A stretch of DNA of 64,000 nucleotides from SABI01 sp963678555 (GCA_963678555.2 CAXXJA010000002.1:682001-746000), one strand, 5' to 3'; counted from the first letter of the stretch, positions 27,798 through 36,702 are shown. Program-made: numbers and translations. The notes: generated from the letters alone by a model not told the origin.

Positions 27798-29873
27798 TCA
27801 TTCTGCGTCGTGATCAGCCTTGGCCCGTGCTATCACGTCATCGGCAATACGGCCGCTGATGGCCTCGTAGTGGTCGAAATCGATCTCAAAGGAGCCGGTG
27901 CCGCTTGTCATGCTCTTCAGGTCGATTGAATAGTTGAGCATTTCAGCCTGCGGGACCTCTGCCTTGACAAGAGTGATCCCTCCTCCGATATCTTCCTGAC
28001 CGAGAACACGTCCTCTCTTTCCGCTCAGGTCTGAGAGAATGTCACCCAGGTACTGGTCATTGATATAGACCGAAAGATTCATGAACGGTTCAAGCAGGAC
28101 AGGTCCGGCCTTTTCTATTCCCGCCTTCATAGCACCTTTGGCAGCGAGGCGGAAGGCCATCTCCGATGAGTCAACCGGGTGTTCCTTACCGTCTACGATG
28201 GTGATTCCGATATCCACCAGCGGGTAGTGAGCGAGGAAACCCTCTTCCATTGCGTCATGCAGGCCCTTTTCGATACCCGGCATGTACCCCTTTGAAACGC
28301 TGCCCCCCTTGATGGCATTGGTGAACGAGTACATCTCCCCACGCTGAAGGGGTTCGATCTCGATGAGCACCTTACCGTACTGGCCGTGTCCTCCGGACTG
28401 CTTCTTATGAGCGTATTCAACGACACCGCTCTTTTTCGTGATTGTCTCCCGATAGGCCACTCTCGGAGTCTTCGTATTGATCGAGATCTTCTGCTTCTCC
28501 TTGATCCGGTCGAGGATCATGGTGATATGAAGTTCTCCCATTCCGCTGACTGTTGATTCCTTGGTCTCCTCGTTGAAGGAGGTCTGGAAGGTGATGTCCT
28601 CTTCAACGACACGATGCAGAGCATCGTTCATCTTGTCCTCTGATTTCTTATCACCAGCGGTGATGGCGAGGGAATAGACGGGACTGGGGAATCTCAGCGG
28701 GCGGAAGGTGAATCCCTGGTCTCCTGCTGTAAGGGTGGAATTCGTGTGTGCGATATTGCTCTTGGCGATGATCCCGATCTCTCCGGCAGTGAGTGAAGGT
28801 ACTTCAACAAGTTTTTTCCCGATGAGATGATAGACCTTACCGGGTTTCTCTTTCTTGCCGATAGTGGGATTCATGATATCGGTTTCTCCCGAAAGATGGC
28901 CCTGCACGACCTTGATGAAGGAGAGTTTTCCACTGAACTGATCGATAGTCGTCTTGAAGACGTAGGCCGCAGTAGGTCCCTCTTCGTTGATATGAATCGA
29001 CTGTACCTCTTCACCCCGAAGGATCTCATCATCAGCGCCGAGCGGGTTCACAAAGTTATTCTTGATGAAATGAAGCAGAGATTGGATACCGCTTCCCTGT
29101 TCTCCTGCTCCCGCAAGTACGGGAACGATCCTGTTCTCAGAGAGTCCCTCACGCAGCCCTTCACGGATTTCATCAGGAGAGAGAGTCCCTTCCTCGAAAT
29201 ACTTTTCGATCAGCTCATCAGTGCCTTCGGCTGCGGCTTCGATCAGAAGGAATTCATACTCTTCGACGATATCCTTGTATTCAGCAGGTATATCACTGAC
29301 AGTTTCTTTTCCATTCGGGTCATATGTATATGCCTTCATTTCAATGAGGTTGATCACTCCCTTGAAATCACTTCCGGATCCCATGGGAATGGTGACCGGT
29401 ACGTAGGTGGCATCAATCTGCTCTTTTAATGTTTTAAAGGATGTAAAGAAATCCGCACGGTCTCTGTCACATCTGTTCATAAAGACAGCTCTGGGCTTGT
29501 TTCTGCTGTCAAGACGTTTCCAGAGCTTGATCGTCTCGATCTGTGCTCCGTCTCGTGCATCCACTACCATCAGTGCATTCTCGCACGTTCTCAGTGCACC
29601 AATGACTTCTCCGATGAAGTCGGCCGTTCCGGGTGTGTCAAGGAACGTGAGGAGTTTTCCCTCATATTCCACCGGTGCCATGGCCGTATGGATCGACATC
29701 TCTCTTGAGATTTCCTCTTCGGTGAAGTCACTCACACTTTTCCCTGTTGCAACTTTCTCGGCACGGGAAATCACTCCACATTGAAACAGTATCTGCTCCA
29801 ATAATGAGGTTTTCCCGGTACCGATGTGCCCGATGATAGCAATGTTCCTCAGGTCAGTACTGGATACGCTCAT
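27798..29873 (-). CDS. EF-G-like translational GTPase with altered G motifs
   Basis: 691 residues, full EF-G architecture with five domains, including YRETITKKSGVVEYAHKKQSGGHGQYG and a C-terminal domain V. The G domain departs from the standard: P-loop GHIGTGKT (15-22), switch I REMSI (57-61) in place of RGITI, G3 DTPGTADF (79-86) in place of DTPGHVDF, and G4 NRCD (133-136) in place of NKxD. Such EF-G-2/FusA2-type paralogues are widespread, and their roles vary. It has its own TTGACA promoter, though a canonical EF-G lies immediately upstream. A role in translocation should not be assumed. Confidence 0.88.
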   Translation of the reverse strand: MSVSSTDLRNIAIIGHIGTGKTSLLEQILFQCGVISRAEKVATGKSVSDFTEEEISREMSIHTAMAPVEYEGKLLTFLDTPGTADFIGEVIGALRTCENALMVVDARDGAQIETIKLWKRLDSRNKPRAVFMNRCDRDRADFFTSFKTLKEQIDATYVPVTIPMGSGSDFKGVINLIEMKAYTYDPNGKETVSDIPAEYKDIVEEYEFLLIEAAAEGTDELIEKYFEEGTLSPDEIREGLREGLSENRIVPVLAGAGEQGSGIQSLLHFIKNNFVNPLGADDEILRGEEVQSIHINEEGPTAAYVFKTTIDQFSGKLSFIKVVQGHLSGETDIMNPTIGKKEKPGKVYHLIGKKLVEVPSLTAGEIGIIAKSNIAHTNSTLTAGDQGFTFRPLRFPSPVYSLAITAGDKKSEDKMNDALHRVVEEDITFQTSFNEETKESTVSGMGELHITMILDRIKEKQKISINTKTPRVAYRETITKKSGVVEYAHKKQSGGHGQYGKVLIEIEPLQRGEMYSFTNAIKGGSVSKGYMPGIEKGLHDAMEEGFLAHYPLVDIGITIVDGKEHPVDSSEMAFRLAAKGAMKAGIEKAGPVLLEPFMNLSVYINDQYLGDILSDLSGKRGRVLGQEDIGGGITLVKAEVPQAEMLNYSIDLKSMTSGTGSFEIDFDHYEAISGRIADDVIARAKADHDAE

Positions 29874-29938
29874 ATGTCCTCCTTGGTATAGGAGAGTGCA
29901 TCAATGCACGTGGTGCACGCCTACACTCAACAAGAAGT

Positions 29939-29967
29939 ATCGTATGATGTGGATGACCAGTTGTCAA
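29939..29967 (-). promoter_or_regulatory. Strong promoter of the EF-G-like gene
   Basis: On the minus strand TTGACA (29962-29967), 17-base spacer, TACGAT (29939-29944), giving a leader of about 60 bases that contains GTGCAT/ATGCAC inverted repeats. Confidence 0.75.
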
Positions 29968-29985
29968 ACACTTATTAGGAAACTG

Positions 29986-32013
29986 TTAGTTTTTCGGCGC
30001 AAAATGAGAGAATTCCATGGAAAAAGTACCTCGTCCCTGCGTGGATGATCGGAGAACCGTAGAGTAGCCGAAGAGCTTGGCCAGGGGGGCTTTTGCCTCT
30101 ATGTGGTCCCCGCTCACCCTGGAATGCATCGAATTGATAAGACCGCCTCTGCTGGTCAGAGAACTCATCACATCCCCTACAAACTGGGTCGGTACGATAA
30201 GGTCCACCTTCATCACCGGTTCGAGCAGAACAGGATCGGCATCTCTGGCTCCGTTCTCAAAACAGATGGCACTTGCAGCCTCGAAGGCGAATTCGCTCGC
30301 AGTGAGAATTGAGAAATTGACCTGCTTGAGACGTACTTCTATGTCTACCACCTCGTACCCGAATCGTATTCCCGAACGGACTGAGTTCATAACACCGCGC
30401 TCGATTGCTTCCAGATACTCCGGTGGAAGATCTCTTTTCGACAGGTCGCTGATGAAGGTCACGCCGCTTCCGGTAGGTTTCGGTGTGATGGAGAGCGTAA
30501 CGGTAGCCTGATGTTCCTTCCCTGCAAGGATACGGCTGTATGTCTCAGTGTATTCACAAGGCTGTGAGATCGTCTCACGGTAGGTAACCTGAGGATTGCC
30601 GATCCGCGCTTCCACCTTCATCTCTTTTGTCAGCCTGGTGACAAGAACATCAAGGTGAAGTTCTCCCATTCCTCTGATGACGATCTGTCCGGTATCGCTG
30701 TCTTCCTTCCACGTGAAGGTCGGGTCCTCGACACTGAGCAGGGTTAGGGCATTCTTCAGTTTGTCCTGGTCGCTCATGGTCTTGGGTTCGATAGCCACTG
30801 ATATCACCGGTTCGGGGAAATGCATGCTCTCCAGAAGGATCTGATGTCCTTCCGAGCCGATGGTATCTCCCGTCTGGGCATTCTTGAAGCCTATGATGAC
30901 ACCGATATCGCCCGCCGCAAGGGAGTCTATCGTCTCCTGTTTGTTCGCGTGCATTCTGACGATTCGGTTGATCCTTTCCTTCTTCTTCTTTCCGATGTTG
31001 AAGATAGCCGTTCCCTTCTTCAGTACGCCGCTGTAGACACGGACGAAACAGAGAGGCCCTGCCTCCCTGTCATGCTGTATCTTGAAGATCAGTGCAAGGG
31101 GCTGAGCGGAAGGATCGTGCCTGACTTCAACCTCCTTCTCATGTTTGACGCTGATTCCCTTCATGGGGGGAAGGTCAAGAGGCGAGGGCAGAAGTGCAGT
31201 GATACCGTCGAGCAGGGGCTGCACTCCGATATTCTTCAGTGCGGAACCGACGAAAACAGGGTAGAGATTGCGTCGGATAGTCTCTCCCCTCAGGACATCA
31301 TAGATCATCTGCTCAGGGATCTCCTCACCGGAGAAGAACAGTTCGGTGATCTCATCCGAGTAGGAGGCAACGGCATCGATAAGGAACTCATACCACTTCT
31401 CACGCACATCCTGCTGTTCAGAGGTCAGCTCGTGCCTGGTCATTTCTGAACCGTAGGAGGTCTTGTCGAATTCTATCCGGTCACCCCTGATGACGTCGAT
31501 GATACCGCTGAAATCACTCTCACTGCCGATGGGAAGGAACAGGGGTACGGGAGTGATGGAGAACTTGACCTTCAGCTCTTCGATTGCGGCATAGAAGTCG
31601 GCACCCAGCCGGTCCATCTTATTGATGAAGACGATGCGCGGCACACGATAACTGTCAGCCTGACGCCAGACCGTTTCGGTCTGAGGTTCCACTCCGCTCA
31701 CACCGCACACCACTGCCACGGCTCCGTCAAGCACGCGAAGAGAGCGCTCCACCTCGGCGGTGAAGTCGACATGACCCGGCGTATCAATGATATTGATCTT
31801 GTGATCCTTCCAGTAGCACGTCGTCGCAGCACTGCTTATCGTGATACCCCGGTCCTGCTCCTGCTCCATGAAGTCCATCGAGGCTTCACCGTTATCGACT
31901 TCCCCGATGCGGTAGTTCTCTCCCGAATAGAACAGGATCCGTTCGGTGGTTGTGGTTTTTCCGGCGTCGATGTGTGCCATGATGCCTATATTTCTAATCA
32001 GAGTATCGTCCAT
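29986..32013 (-). CDS. fusA: Elongation factor G (canonical motifs)
   Basis: 675-residue translational GTPase with all G motifs intact: AHIDAGKTT, QDRGITI, DTPGHVDF, and NKMD. Domains II-V follow, with the C-terminal LFGYSTVLRSSTQGRGTFSM. It catalyses translocation and/or ribosome recycling with RRF. Spirochaetes commonly carry two canonical-type EF-G proteins with split roles, and I cannot tell which this is. A second gene in the str operon would suggest this one is the recycling type. No rpsL/rpsG or tuf is adjacent. Confidence 0.9.
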   Translation of the reverse strand: MDDTLIRNIGIMAHIDAGKTTTTERILFYSGENYRIGEVDNGEASMDFMEQEQDRGITISSAATTCYWKDHKINIIDTPGHVDFTAEVERSLRVLDGAVAVVCGVSGVEPQTETVWRQADSYRVPRIVFINKMDRLGADFYAAIEELKVKFSITPVPLFLPIGSESDFSGIIDVIRGDRIEFDKTSYGSEMTRHELTSEQQDVREKWYEFLIDAVASYSDEITELFFSGEEIPEQMIYDVLRGETIRRNLYPVFVGSALKNIGVQPLLDGITALLPSPLDLPPMKGISVKHEKEVEVRHDPSAQPLALIFKIQHDREAGPLCFVRVYSGVLKKGTAIFNIGKKKKERINRIVRMHANKQETIDSLAAGDIGVIIGFKNAQTGDTIGSEGHQILLESMHFPEPVISVAIEPKTMSDQDKLKNALTLLSVEDPTFTWKEDSDTGQIVIRGMGELHLDVLVTRLTKEMKVEARIGNPQVTYRETISQPCEYTETYSRILAGKEHQATVTLSITPKPTGSGVTFISDLSKRDLPPEYLEAIERGVMNSVRSGIRFGYEVVDIEVRLKQVNFSILTASEFAFEAASAICFENGARDADPVLLEPVMKVDLIVPTQFVGDVMSSLTSRGGLINSMHSRVSGDHIEAKAPLAKLFGYSTVLRSSTQGRGTFSMEFSHFAPKN

Positions 32014-32121
32014 ACAAGAATTCCTTTTATGTGGAGGCAGTTGTCATACGCCCCGAAACAGGGAAACTGTACCACACTTGAAGAGAAGTTTAAAGAGATA
32101 TAGGGAACGGAATCGGGGCGG

Positions 32122-34023
32122 TCATCGAGGTGTCAGAAGAAGAATTTCGTAAGGGCCTGTGATCACTTCATCGTTGAGTCTTACCTGTTTTCCCTGAAGC
32201 AGCTCGGTCCACAGACGGGTTCTGATGGCGGAATACTCATGCTCCTTCAGCCTGACCTGTTTCTGGTGTTCGCTGAAATTGGCAAGCACTACCATCATCT
32301 GATCTTCGTAGGAGGGATGGCGCGGTATGACGAGCATGCAGATCACTCCCTGGTCACTGGTGGGGATACTCCTGAGGATATTATTGTTTCCCATCATCGA
32401 ATGCCCCTTTGCCGCACCGATATACCGGTTGAGCCGGTAGAAGACCTGAGATGAATAGCGTGTAAGGTCTCCAATGGCGTTCGCTGCAGACCAGTCGAAT
32501 GCACCGCGGTGAAGGTATCGGCTGTCTCGTCCTTTGTGAGGATCCTGAATATACGAGTAGTCATTGAGCTGAGCGATCTCATCACCGCTGTACAGGACGG
32601 GTATACCGTTTGCCACGAAGGCGAACACCTGAAGAAGGATGATCCGCTTGATGGCCAGCTCTCCCTGATACTCATCACGCTCAAGAATAGCCTGTTCAAG
32701 CCCGCAGAGCGATGCGGTCGTCCCGCAGTTTCTCGCATCGAGAGTCTTCGGGTCGGATTCATACAGCTCTCCTCTCGAGAACGAGCCGGGGTAGGAGCCC
32801 AGGTAGAAGGAGATGAGAAAGCGTTTATGAAAGAACGGATCATAGCCCTGGCGTCGTGCGCTCTGTTCATTGAAGCCCCAGCCTATGTCATCATGGCACC
32901 TGACATAGTTGACCCAGCAGGCAGAATCGGGAACATTCTCGGGAATCGATTCTATCAGATCACTGAGCATTCTCGTGTCCCGTGTAGCCAGAGAATTCCA
33001 CAGTTCCACCATCATCGTGACATTGTACAGCAGGTGGCATTCCGGTTCCTTCTCGGTTCCGAAGTAGGGTGCAACCAGATGAGGAGCCATCACCACCTCC
33101 CCCTTGATGATAGCCGCCGGTGCGGCGAGTTCAAGAACAAGTCGGAAGATACGTACGAGGGTGTGCACCTGGGGTCTGTTACGTGAGTCAGTTCCCCACT
33201 CCTTCCAGATATAGGGGATCGCATCGAAGCGGAAGATGTCCACACCCCTGTTACACATCTGCAGCATCGCAGCAACCATTTCCCGGAGGACTTCCGGGTT
33301 CCCGTAATTGAGATCCCACTGATAGTGGTTGAATGTGGTAAGTACCCACGCCGAGAGAGCGGCATTATACGTGAAATTCCCCGGTGCAAGAACGGGAAAT
33401 ACTTCATTCACATGCTCCTCATATGCATCCGGCATCGTTCTGTCACCGAATATAAAGTACTTGCTCTGCGCATCAGTGTCACCCTCCTTTGCCTTCAGAG
33501 CCCATTCATGCTCATCACTTGTGTGGTTCAGCACGAAATCGATACAGATACTGATTCCGTTCCGGTGACACGCCTCTGCAAAAACATTGAATTCCTCGTC
33601 ACTTCCGAAACGAGAGTCGATCTTCGTGAAATTACTGACAGCATATCCCCCGTCGTTCGCGAATTCAGGCATATCGAACACCGGCATCAGGTGAAGGTAG
33701 GTGATGCCGAGTGATTTCAGATATTCGATACGGGAGGGCATAGAGGCGAAGGTATCCGAGAAGTTGTTGACATACATCATCATGCCCACCATCGTGGGGT
33801 CCTGATACCAGGTCGGATAGGCGATACGCTGTTCATCGAGGAGGAGCATCTGGTCGCTCCGTCCTGAATAGAGGGTGCGCACGGTATTCAAAAGGTCCTC
33901 GTACCCGGATTCTGTCTCACCATACAGGGAGGAATAGTATTGTCTGAGCTGTGGTTCTATGATTGCAAACCGGTCCTGGAACCCTTGTATGTGTCTGTCG
34001 TTCTTCATCGTCGTCTTCTTCAT
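32122..34023 (-). CDS. Amylosucrase-like GH13 enzyme
   Basis: Glycoside hydrolase family 13 protein of 633 residues. Subfamily-4 (amylosucrase/sucrose hydrolase) features are YLKSLGITYLHLMPVFD, NDGGYAVSNF, and HYQWDLNYGNPEV. The catalytic residues are the Asp nucleophile in FRFDAIPYIW, the Glu acid/base in IIKGEVV, and the third Asp in CHDDIGW. Amylosucrases build alpha-1,4-glucan from sucrose; relatives hydrolyse sucrose. No signal peptide, so likely cytoplasmic. The start is uncertain: 34023 (MKKTTM) or 34008 are preferred over the longer frame to 34158, which runs into the tRNA promoter. No sugar transporter or sucrose gene is nearby. Confidence 0.85.
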   Translation of the reverse strand: MKKTTMKNDRHIQGFQDRFAIIEPQLRQYYSSLYGETESGYEDLLNTVRTLYSGRSDQMLLLDEQRIAYPTWYQDPTMVGMMMYVNNFSDTFASMPSRIEYLKSLGITYLHLMPVFDMPEFANDGGYAVSNFTKIDSRFGSDEEFNVFAEACHRNGISICIDFVLNHTSDEHEWALKAKEGDTDAQSKYFIFGDRTMPDAYEEHVNEVFPVLAPGNFTYNAALSAWVLTTFNHYQWDLNYGNPEVLREMVAAMLQMCNRGVDIFRFDAIPYIWKEWGTDSRNRPQVHTLVRIFRLVLELAAPAAIIKGEVVMAPHLVAPYFGTEKEPECHLLYNVTMMVELWNSLATRDTRMLSDLIESIPENVPDSACWVNYVRCHDDIGWGFNEQSARRQGYDPFFHKRFLISFYLGSYPGSFSRGELYESDPKTLDARNCGTTASLCGLEQAILERDEYQGELAIKRIILLQVFAFVANGIPVLYSGDEIAQLNDYSYIQDPHKGRDSRYLHRGAFDWSAANAIGDLTRYSSQVFYRLNRYIGAAKGHSMMGNNNILRSIPTSDQGVICMLVIPRHPSYEDQMMVVLANFSEHQKQVRLKEHEYSAIRTRLWTELLQGKQVRLNDEVITGPYEILLLTPR

Positions 34024-34125
34024 GGTGTATAGATATGGAAACAATTCCATGAATAGATGGTACATGTATACCAATACACGTGCAAGATGGAAAGTTTCAG
34101 AAAATGCAAAAAGGAGGGACATGAG

Positions 34126-34155
34126 TTGACAAAGATCAGACAACTGTGGTAGTTT
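34126..34155 (+). promoter_or_regulatory. Promoter of tRNA-Val
   Basis: TTGACA (34126-34131), 18-base spacer, TAGTTT (34150-34155), ending 12 bases before the tRNA. Confidence 0.55.
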
Positions 34156-34167
34156 CAAATCCGTTAC

Positions 34168-34239
34168 GGGGGGTTAGCTCAGTGGGAGAGCGCCTGCCTT
34201 ACAAGCAGGATGTCAACAGTTCAAATCTGTTACTCCCCA
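34168..34239 (+). tRNA. tRNA-Val (anticodon UAC)
   Basis: 72 bases folding as a complete cloverleaf: acceptor GGGGGGT/ACTCCCC (one G-U), D stem GCTC/GAGC, anticodon stem CCTGC/GCAGG with loop CTTACAA (anticodon TAC), T stem AACAG/CTGTT with loop TTCAAAT, and discriminator A. CCA is not encoded. It marks the edge of the AT-rich accessory segment. Confidence 0.95.
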
Positions 34240-34254
34240 ATTCTCAAAGACGGT

Positions 34255-34281
34255 GGAAAGCTGAAAGGCTTTCCATGTTTT
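34255..34281 (+). terminator. Terminator of tRNA-Val
   Basis: Stem GGAAAGC/GCTTTCC with a six-base loop, followed by ATGTTTTA, 16 bases after the tRNA. Confidence 0.65.
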
Positions 34282-34619
34282 ATGCAGGGGTCATAATCGC
34301 ACCCGGAGGGACCGCCGGCAGACCTGCTGCGATTGATTTCTGTTTCTCCTATCCATCGCACTTCTACCAGCCAGACAGATATGCCGTTTAGTATCGTACA
34401 CGGGAGTTTTTAGGTATCTGCCTGCTTTTTCCTTGGGTTCTGATGACGCATCGCTCTAGAATCAGGATGGTGGAGCCCGCTGCCTGGTCCCTCGATGTAC
34501 CTCAAAATTCACTTCACTCCAGTGCACAGTACGCACCTTGCCACCGGATCCCCTTTACAGCACATTCAGATACGCCTGTGCGTACCTGTTGTGACAATTA
34601 TTGTATATATGAATATTGA
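34282..34619. other. Unassigned stretch between tRNA-Val and first lipoprotein
   Basis: About 340 bases with no credible gene in any frame. Short frames are interrupted and have no recognisable product. It may be decayed mobile DNA, given the remnants 1 kb further on, but no terminal repeat or transposase motif is visible. A small palindrome TTGTGACAA lies near its right end. Confidence 0.4.
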
Positions 34620-34621
34620 AT

Positions 34622-34651
34622 ACACTTGATTATCCATACAGGCTGTACTAT
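34622..34651 (+). promoter_or_regulatory. Promoter block of lipoprotein 1
   Basis: TACTAT (34646-34651) as -10, about 30 bases before the start codon region. The surrounding block (CTTGATTAT, then ACAGGCTGTACTAT) is nearly identical to the one before lipoprotein 2, so it is conserved between paralogues. A convincing -35 is not clear. Confidence 0.5.
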
Positions 34652-34683
34652 GCTGATTTCATACCAACTGAAGGAGCTTACCT

Positions 34684-35163
34684 ATGAAACATCTGGTGTA
34701 TGGAGCAGTTCTTCTGCTCGTTATCTTCGGCACGTTAGGATGTGCCGAATCCCCGCAATGGGAAGAAACAACCCTGACGATCGTGAACGATTCCGGAATT
34801 GAAGTTGATACTGTTCTGATAACTGCATACGGGCTATCCCGTGCGACAACTAGTGCCATGAATGCTCTTGGGGACCAGCCACTGGCTGATGGAGAGTCTG
34901 TTGTCATAGCATTGCCGCCTGTATTGTCAGATACAGGGCTGATCTTCTTGATGGCAGCTGGTGAAGAAGATGAGTTCACATTCTATTATGACGATACAAT
35001 TTGGCCCGACCCTGATGATGAAGAAGACCGCACAAATACAACATTGTACTTCTGGTACGATCAGGGGGCAGAGGTCACGGTGACACTGATTGATGATAGC
35101 GGTGAAAAGAAGTATACAATCACCGGTGCAGAGGTCCTTCCTCCTACTGCCTTGGTGTTCTGA
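34684..35163 (+). CDS. Small lipoprotein, paralogue 1 of 3
   Basis: 159-residue predicted lipoprotein: basic N-terminus, hydrophobic segment, lipobox FGTLGC with Cys20. The mature part begins AESPQWEETTLTIVNDS and has a beta-strand-rich pattern with a central GESVVIALPPVL and an acidic segment (DPDDEEDR). It shares the WEETTLT core, an LSR motif, GE[SL] with LPPVL, and an EGA/QGAEV strand with the genes at 36703 and 37470. Function unknown. An AAGGAG ribosome site precedes the ATG. More AT-rich than the housekeeping genes around it. Confidence 0.85.
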   Translation: MKHLVYGAVLLLVIFGTLGCAESPQWEETTLTIVNDSGIEVDTVLITAYGLSRATTSAMNALGDQPLADGESVVIALPPVLSDTGLIFLMAAGEEDEFTFYYDDTIWPDPDDEEDRTNTTLYFWYDQGAEVTVTLIDDSGEKKYTITGAEVLPPTALVF

Positions 35164-35190
35164 TAGTTCTTACTACCATGCCGAATCTCT

Positions 35191-35317
35191 CAGCACACAC
35201 TTCGGGCTGTCACTGTCTACCAGTGACAGCCGTACGTTCAGGTGAAATGTGCATGAAACTCGATAGAGTTCATTGTCTTACAGTCAAAGGCTGATGCACC
35301 GCTTTCACCTTTTGTGA
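35191..35317. repeat. 127-bp intergenic repeat, copy 1
   Basis: Direct repeat of 37263-37389 without gaps and with about 16 mismatches by eye. A run of about 35 bases in the middle (around CGATAGAGTTCATTG) is identical. This copy contains a perfect 11-bp hairpin GGCTGTCACTG/CAGTGACAGCC (35205-35231) with no U-tract. It follows lipoprotein 1. Confidence 0.85.
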
Positions 35318-35524
35318 GAGCCTCTGGTTACATAGCAAAAGTCTAGTAATTATCTCTTTCTGTATCATCCTTAATCACCTATGTGTGCAGAAAATAGTTC
35401 TTCTGAAAAAGCTGTGGTGAGTGGATCGGTGAGAAAGAGAGTGGGTAGAAGATAGTAGAAAAAAGGACCCCCCTACAGGTATGATTTGAGTATACAAAAA
35501 CCAAAGATACCAGGAGAGAACGTC
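35318..35524. other. Non-coding stretch before transposase remnants
   Basis: AT-rich, no gene. The segment around 35460-35520 (poly-A, then GGACCCCCCTACAGG, then AGGAGA before an ATG) may be the left end of a degraded insertion sequence; no matching right end was found. Confidence 0.35.
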
Positions 35525-35778
35525 CATGAACCGGTTTAGCGGTACTACCTTAGAAATTCCATACTTTGAAGTCACCCGTGAGTCAACAAATCGTATCAAA
35601 AGGTATAGGGAAATACCTGAATTTTATTGAGACGATACAGGGGAAAGTGACATCAGCGATCCACACAACCTGCCCGAAGTGCGGTTGTGTGTTGGTGGTT
35701 AATCAATATCTATACATCCAGTTGCATCATCGTACCCTCTTCAACACGCCGATTGTGCTTGACGTGCAGTACAAGTAG
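35525..35778 (+). pseudogene. Transposase N-terminal fragment, frameshifted
   Basis: Begins at ATG with an upstream AGGAGA. The first frame reads MNRFSGTTLEIPYFEV and stops after 34 codons. The next frame continues with TTCPKCGCVLVV and a strand ending NTPIVLDVQYK before a stop. The CxxC-containing zinc-finger-like start followed by such a strand resembles N-termini of ISL3-type transposases. Remnant only. Confidence 0.45.
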
Positions 35779-35782
35779 TATC

Positions 35783-36441
35783 TGTGAGAGCATTGCCACA
35801 AGACAACGGCCGATGGAGAATACTCTTTGACATGTGGTGTCGTCGTATCTGGAGGGTCGTATCGTGGGACACCTCAGCCGGGACTCGACTGCGAACGAGG
35901 CACGCGAGAAGGCGCCCGATACCAAAAAAGACGTGAAGCCCAAGGGCAAGCGTGGCAGACCACCGAACGGTTCTGAACCGAGAGACAAGAAACAAATCGT
36001 GTTTGAGAAGCAACTTGCACAATGAGTCGAACAGGCAGTCGGACACCTGAATACCTTGTGCATCTGGATGTCACCGACAGTGGTATCCTCATGAGCGCCA
36101 TCGTCACCGGTGCAAATGTCCATGACAGCCAAGCAGCCATTCCTTTGGAGCTGATGTCCAGTGAACGGGTTACCCATCTGCATTCACTGATGGATAGTGC
36201 CTATGATGCGAACAATCGGCGCAAGCAGTAACGCGTTCTCTCTCCCGCTGAGAAGCAACGCTTCAAGATACGCTCTACCGCCGAACTGTCACATTCCCAT
36301 CTGAAGGATTGGCTGATCCCCTCGAAAATCATGGTACGGGGACCGGACAAGGTCTCCCACTGCCTGATGACCGGAGTGTTGTGTCCTGAAGCGATCAAGA
36401 TACTGCAATATTGCATCCTTCCGGGCTTACAGAAGACAGCG
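35783..36441 (+). pseudogene. Degraded DDE transposase
   Basis: Recognisable pieces of one DDE transposase in shifted frames: LFDMWCRR, then YLEGRIVGHLSRDST and KRGRPPNGSEPRDKK (from about 35846), a stop at 36024, then HLDVTDSGILMSAIVTGANV and SLMDSAYDA, a stop at 36231, and finally HSHLKDWLIPSKIMVRG to GVLCPEAIKILQY. The order matches IS4/IS5-like transposases in which an RDST region, a GxxLHxD strand, LMDSAYD and HLKDW occur in sequence. Frameshifts, stops and a deletion before the HLDV part make it non-functional. Confidence 0.75.
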
Positions 36442-36640
36442 TAGCACCATGCAGACAAGAGCAATTTCACCTGTCGTGGGGCAGGTGTTCATTCTCATGC
36501 TCGATCGACTGGATGTTTGGTGTGATTTTTCGCTCAAAACCATCGATTGGGTATTCCAGCCTTCACAATCATCGTCAACAGTTTCTTTACATCAATGCTG
36601 ATTCATGATGATTGCTCAATTGGGAAGACCTTCTGCATAT

Positions 36641-36670
36641 ACCCTTGATTATATATACAGGCTGTACTAT
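36641..36670 (+). promoter_or_regulatory. Promoter block of lipoprotein 2
   Basis: TACTAT at 36665-36670 in a block nearly identical to that of lipoprotein 1 (CTTGATTAT, ACAGGCTGTACTAT). Confidence 0.5.
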
Positions 36671-36702
36671 TCTGATACTATACCAATTGAAGGAGCGTAA
36701 CG

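Noticed and set aside
30820..31449. 209-codon open frame on the plus strand inside the EF-G gene
   Set aside because: Antisense shadow of fusA with no family resemblance and no ribosome site; the minus-strand protein is clearly conserved.
34146..34391. 81-codon frame across the tRNA-Val gene
   Set aside because: Overlaps a complete tRNA cloverleaf and its terminator; not a gene.
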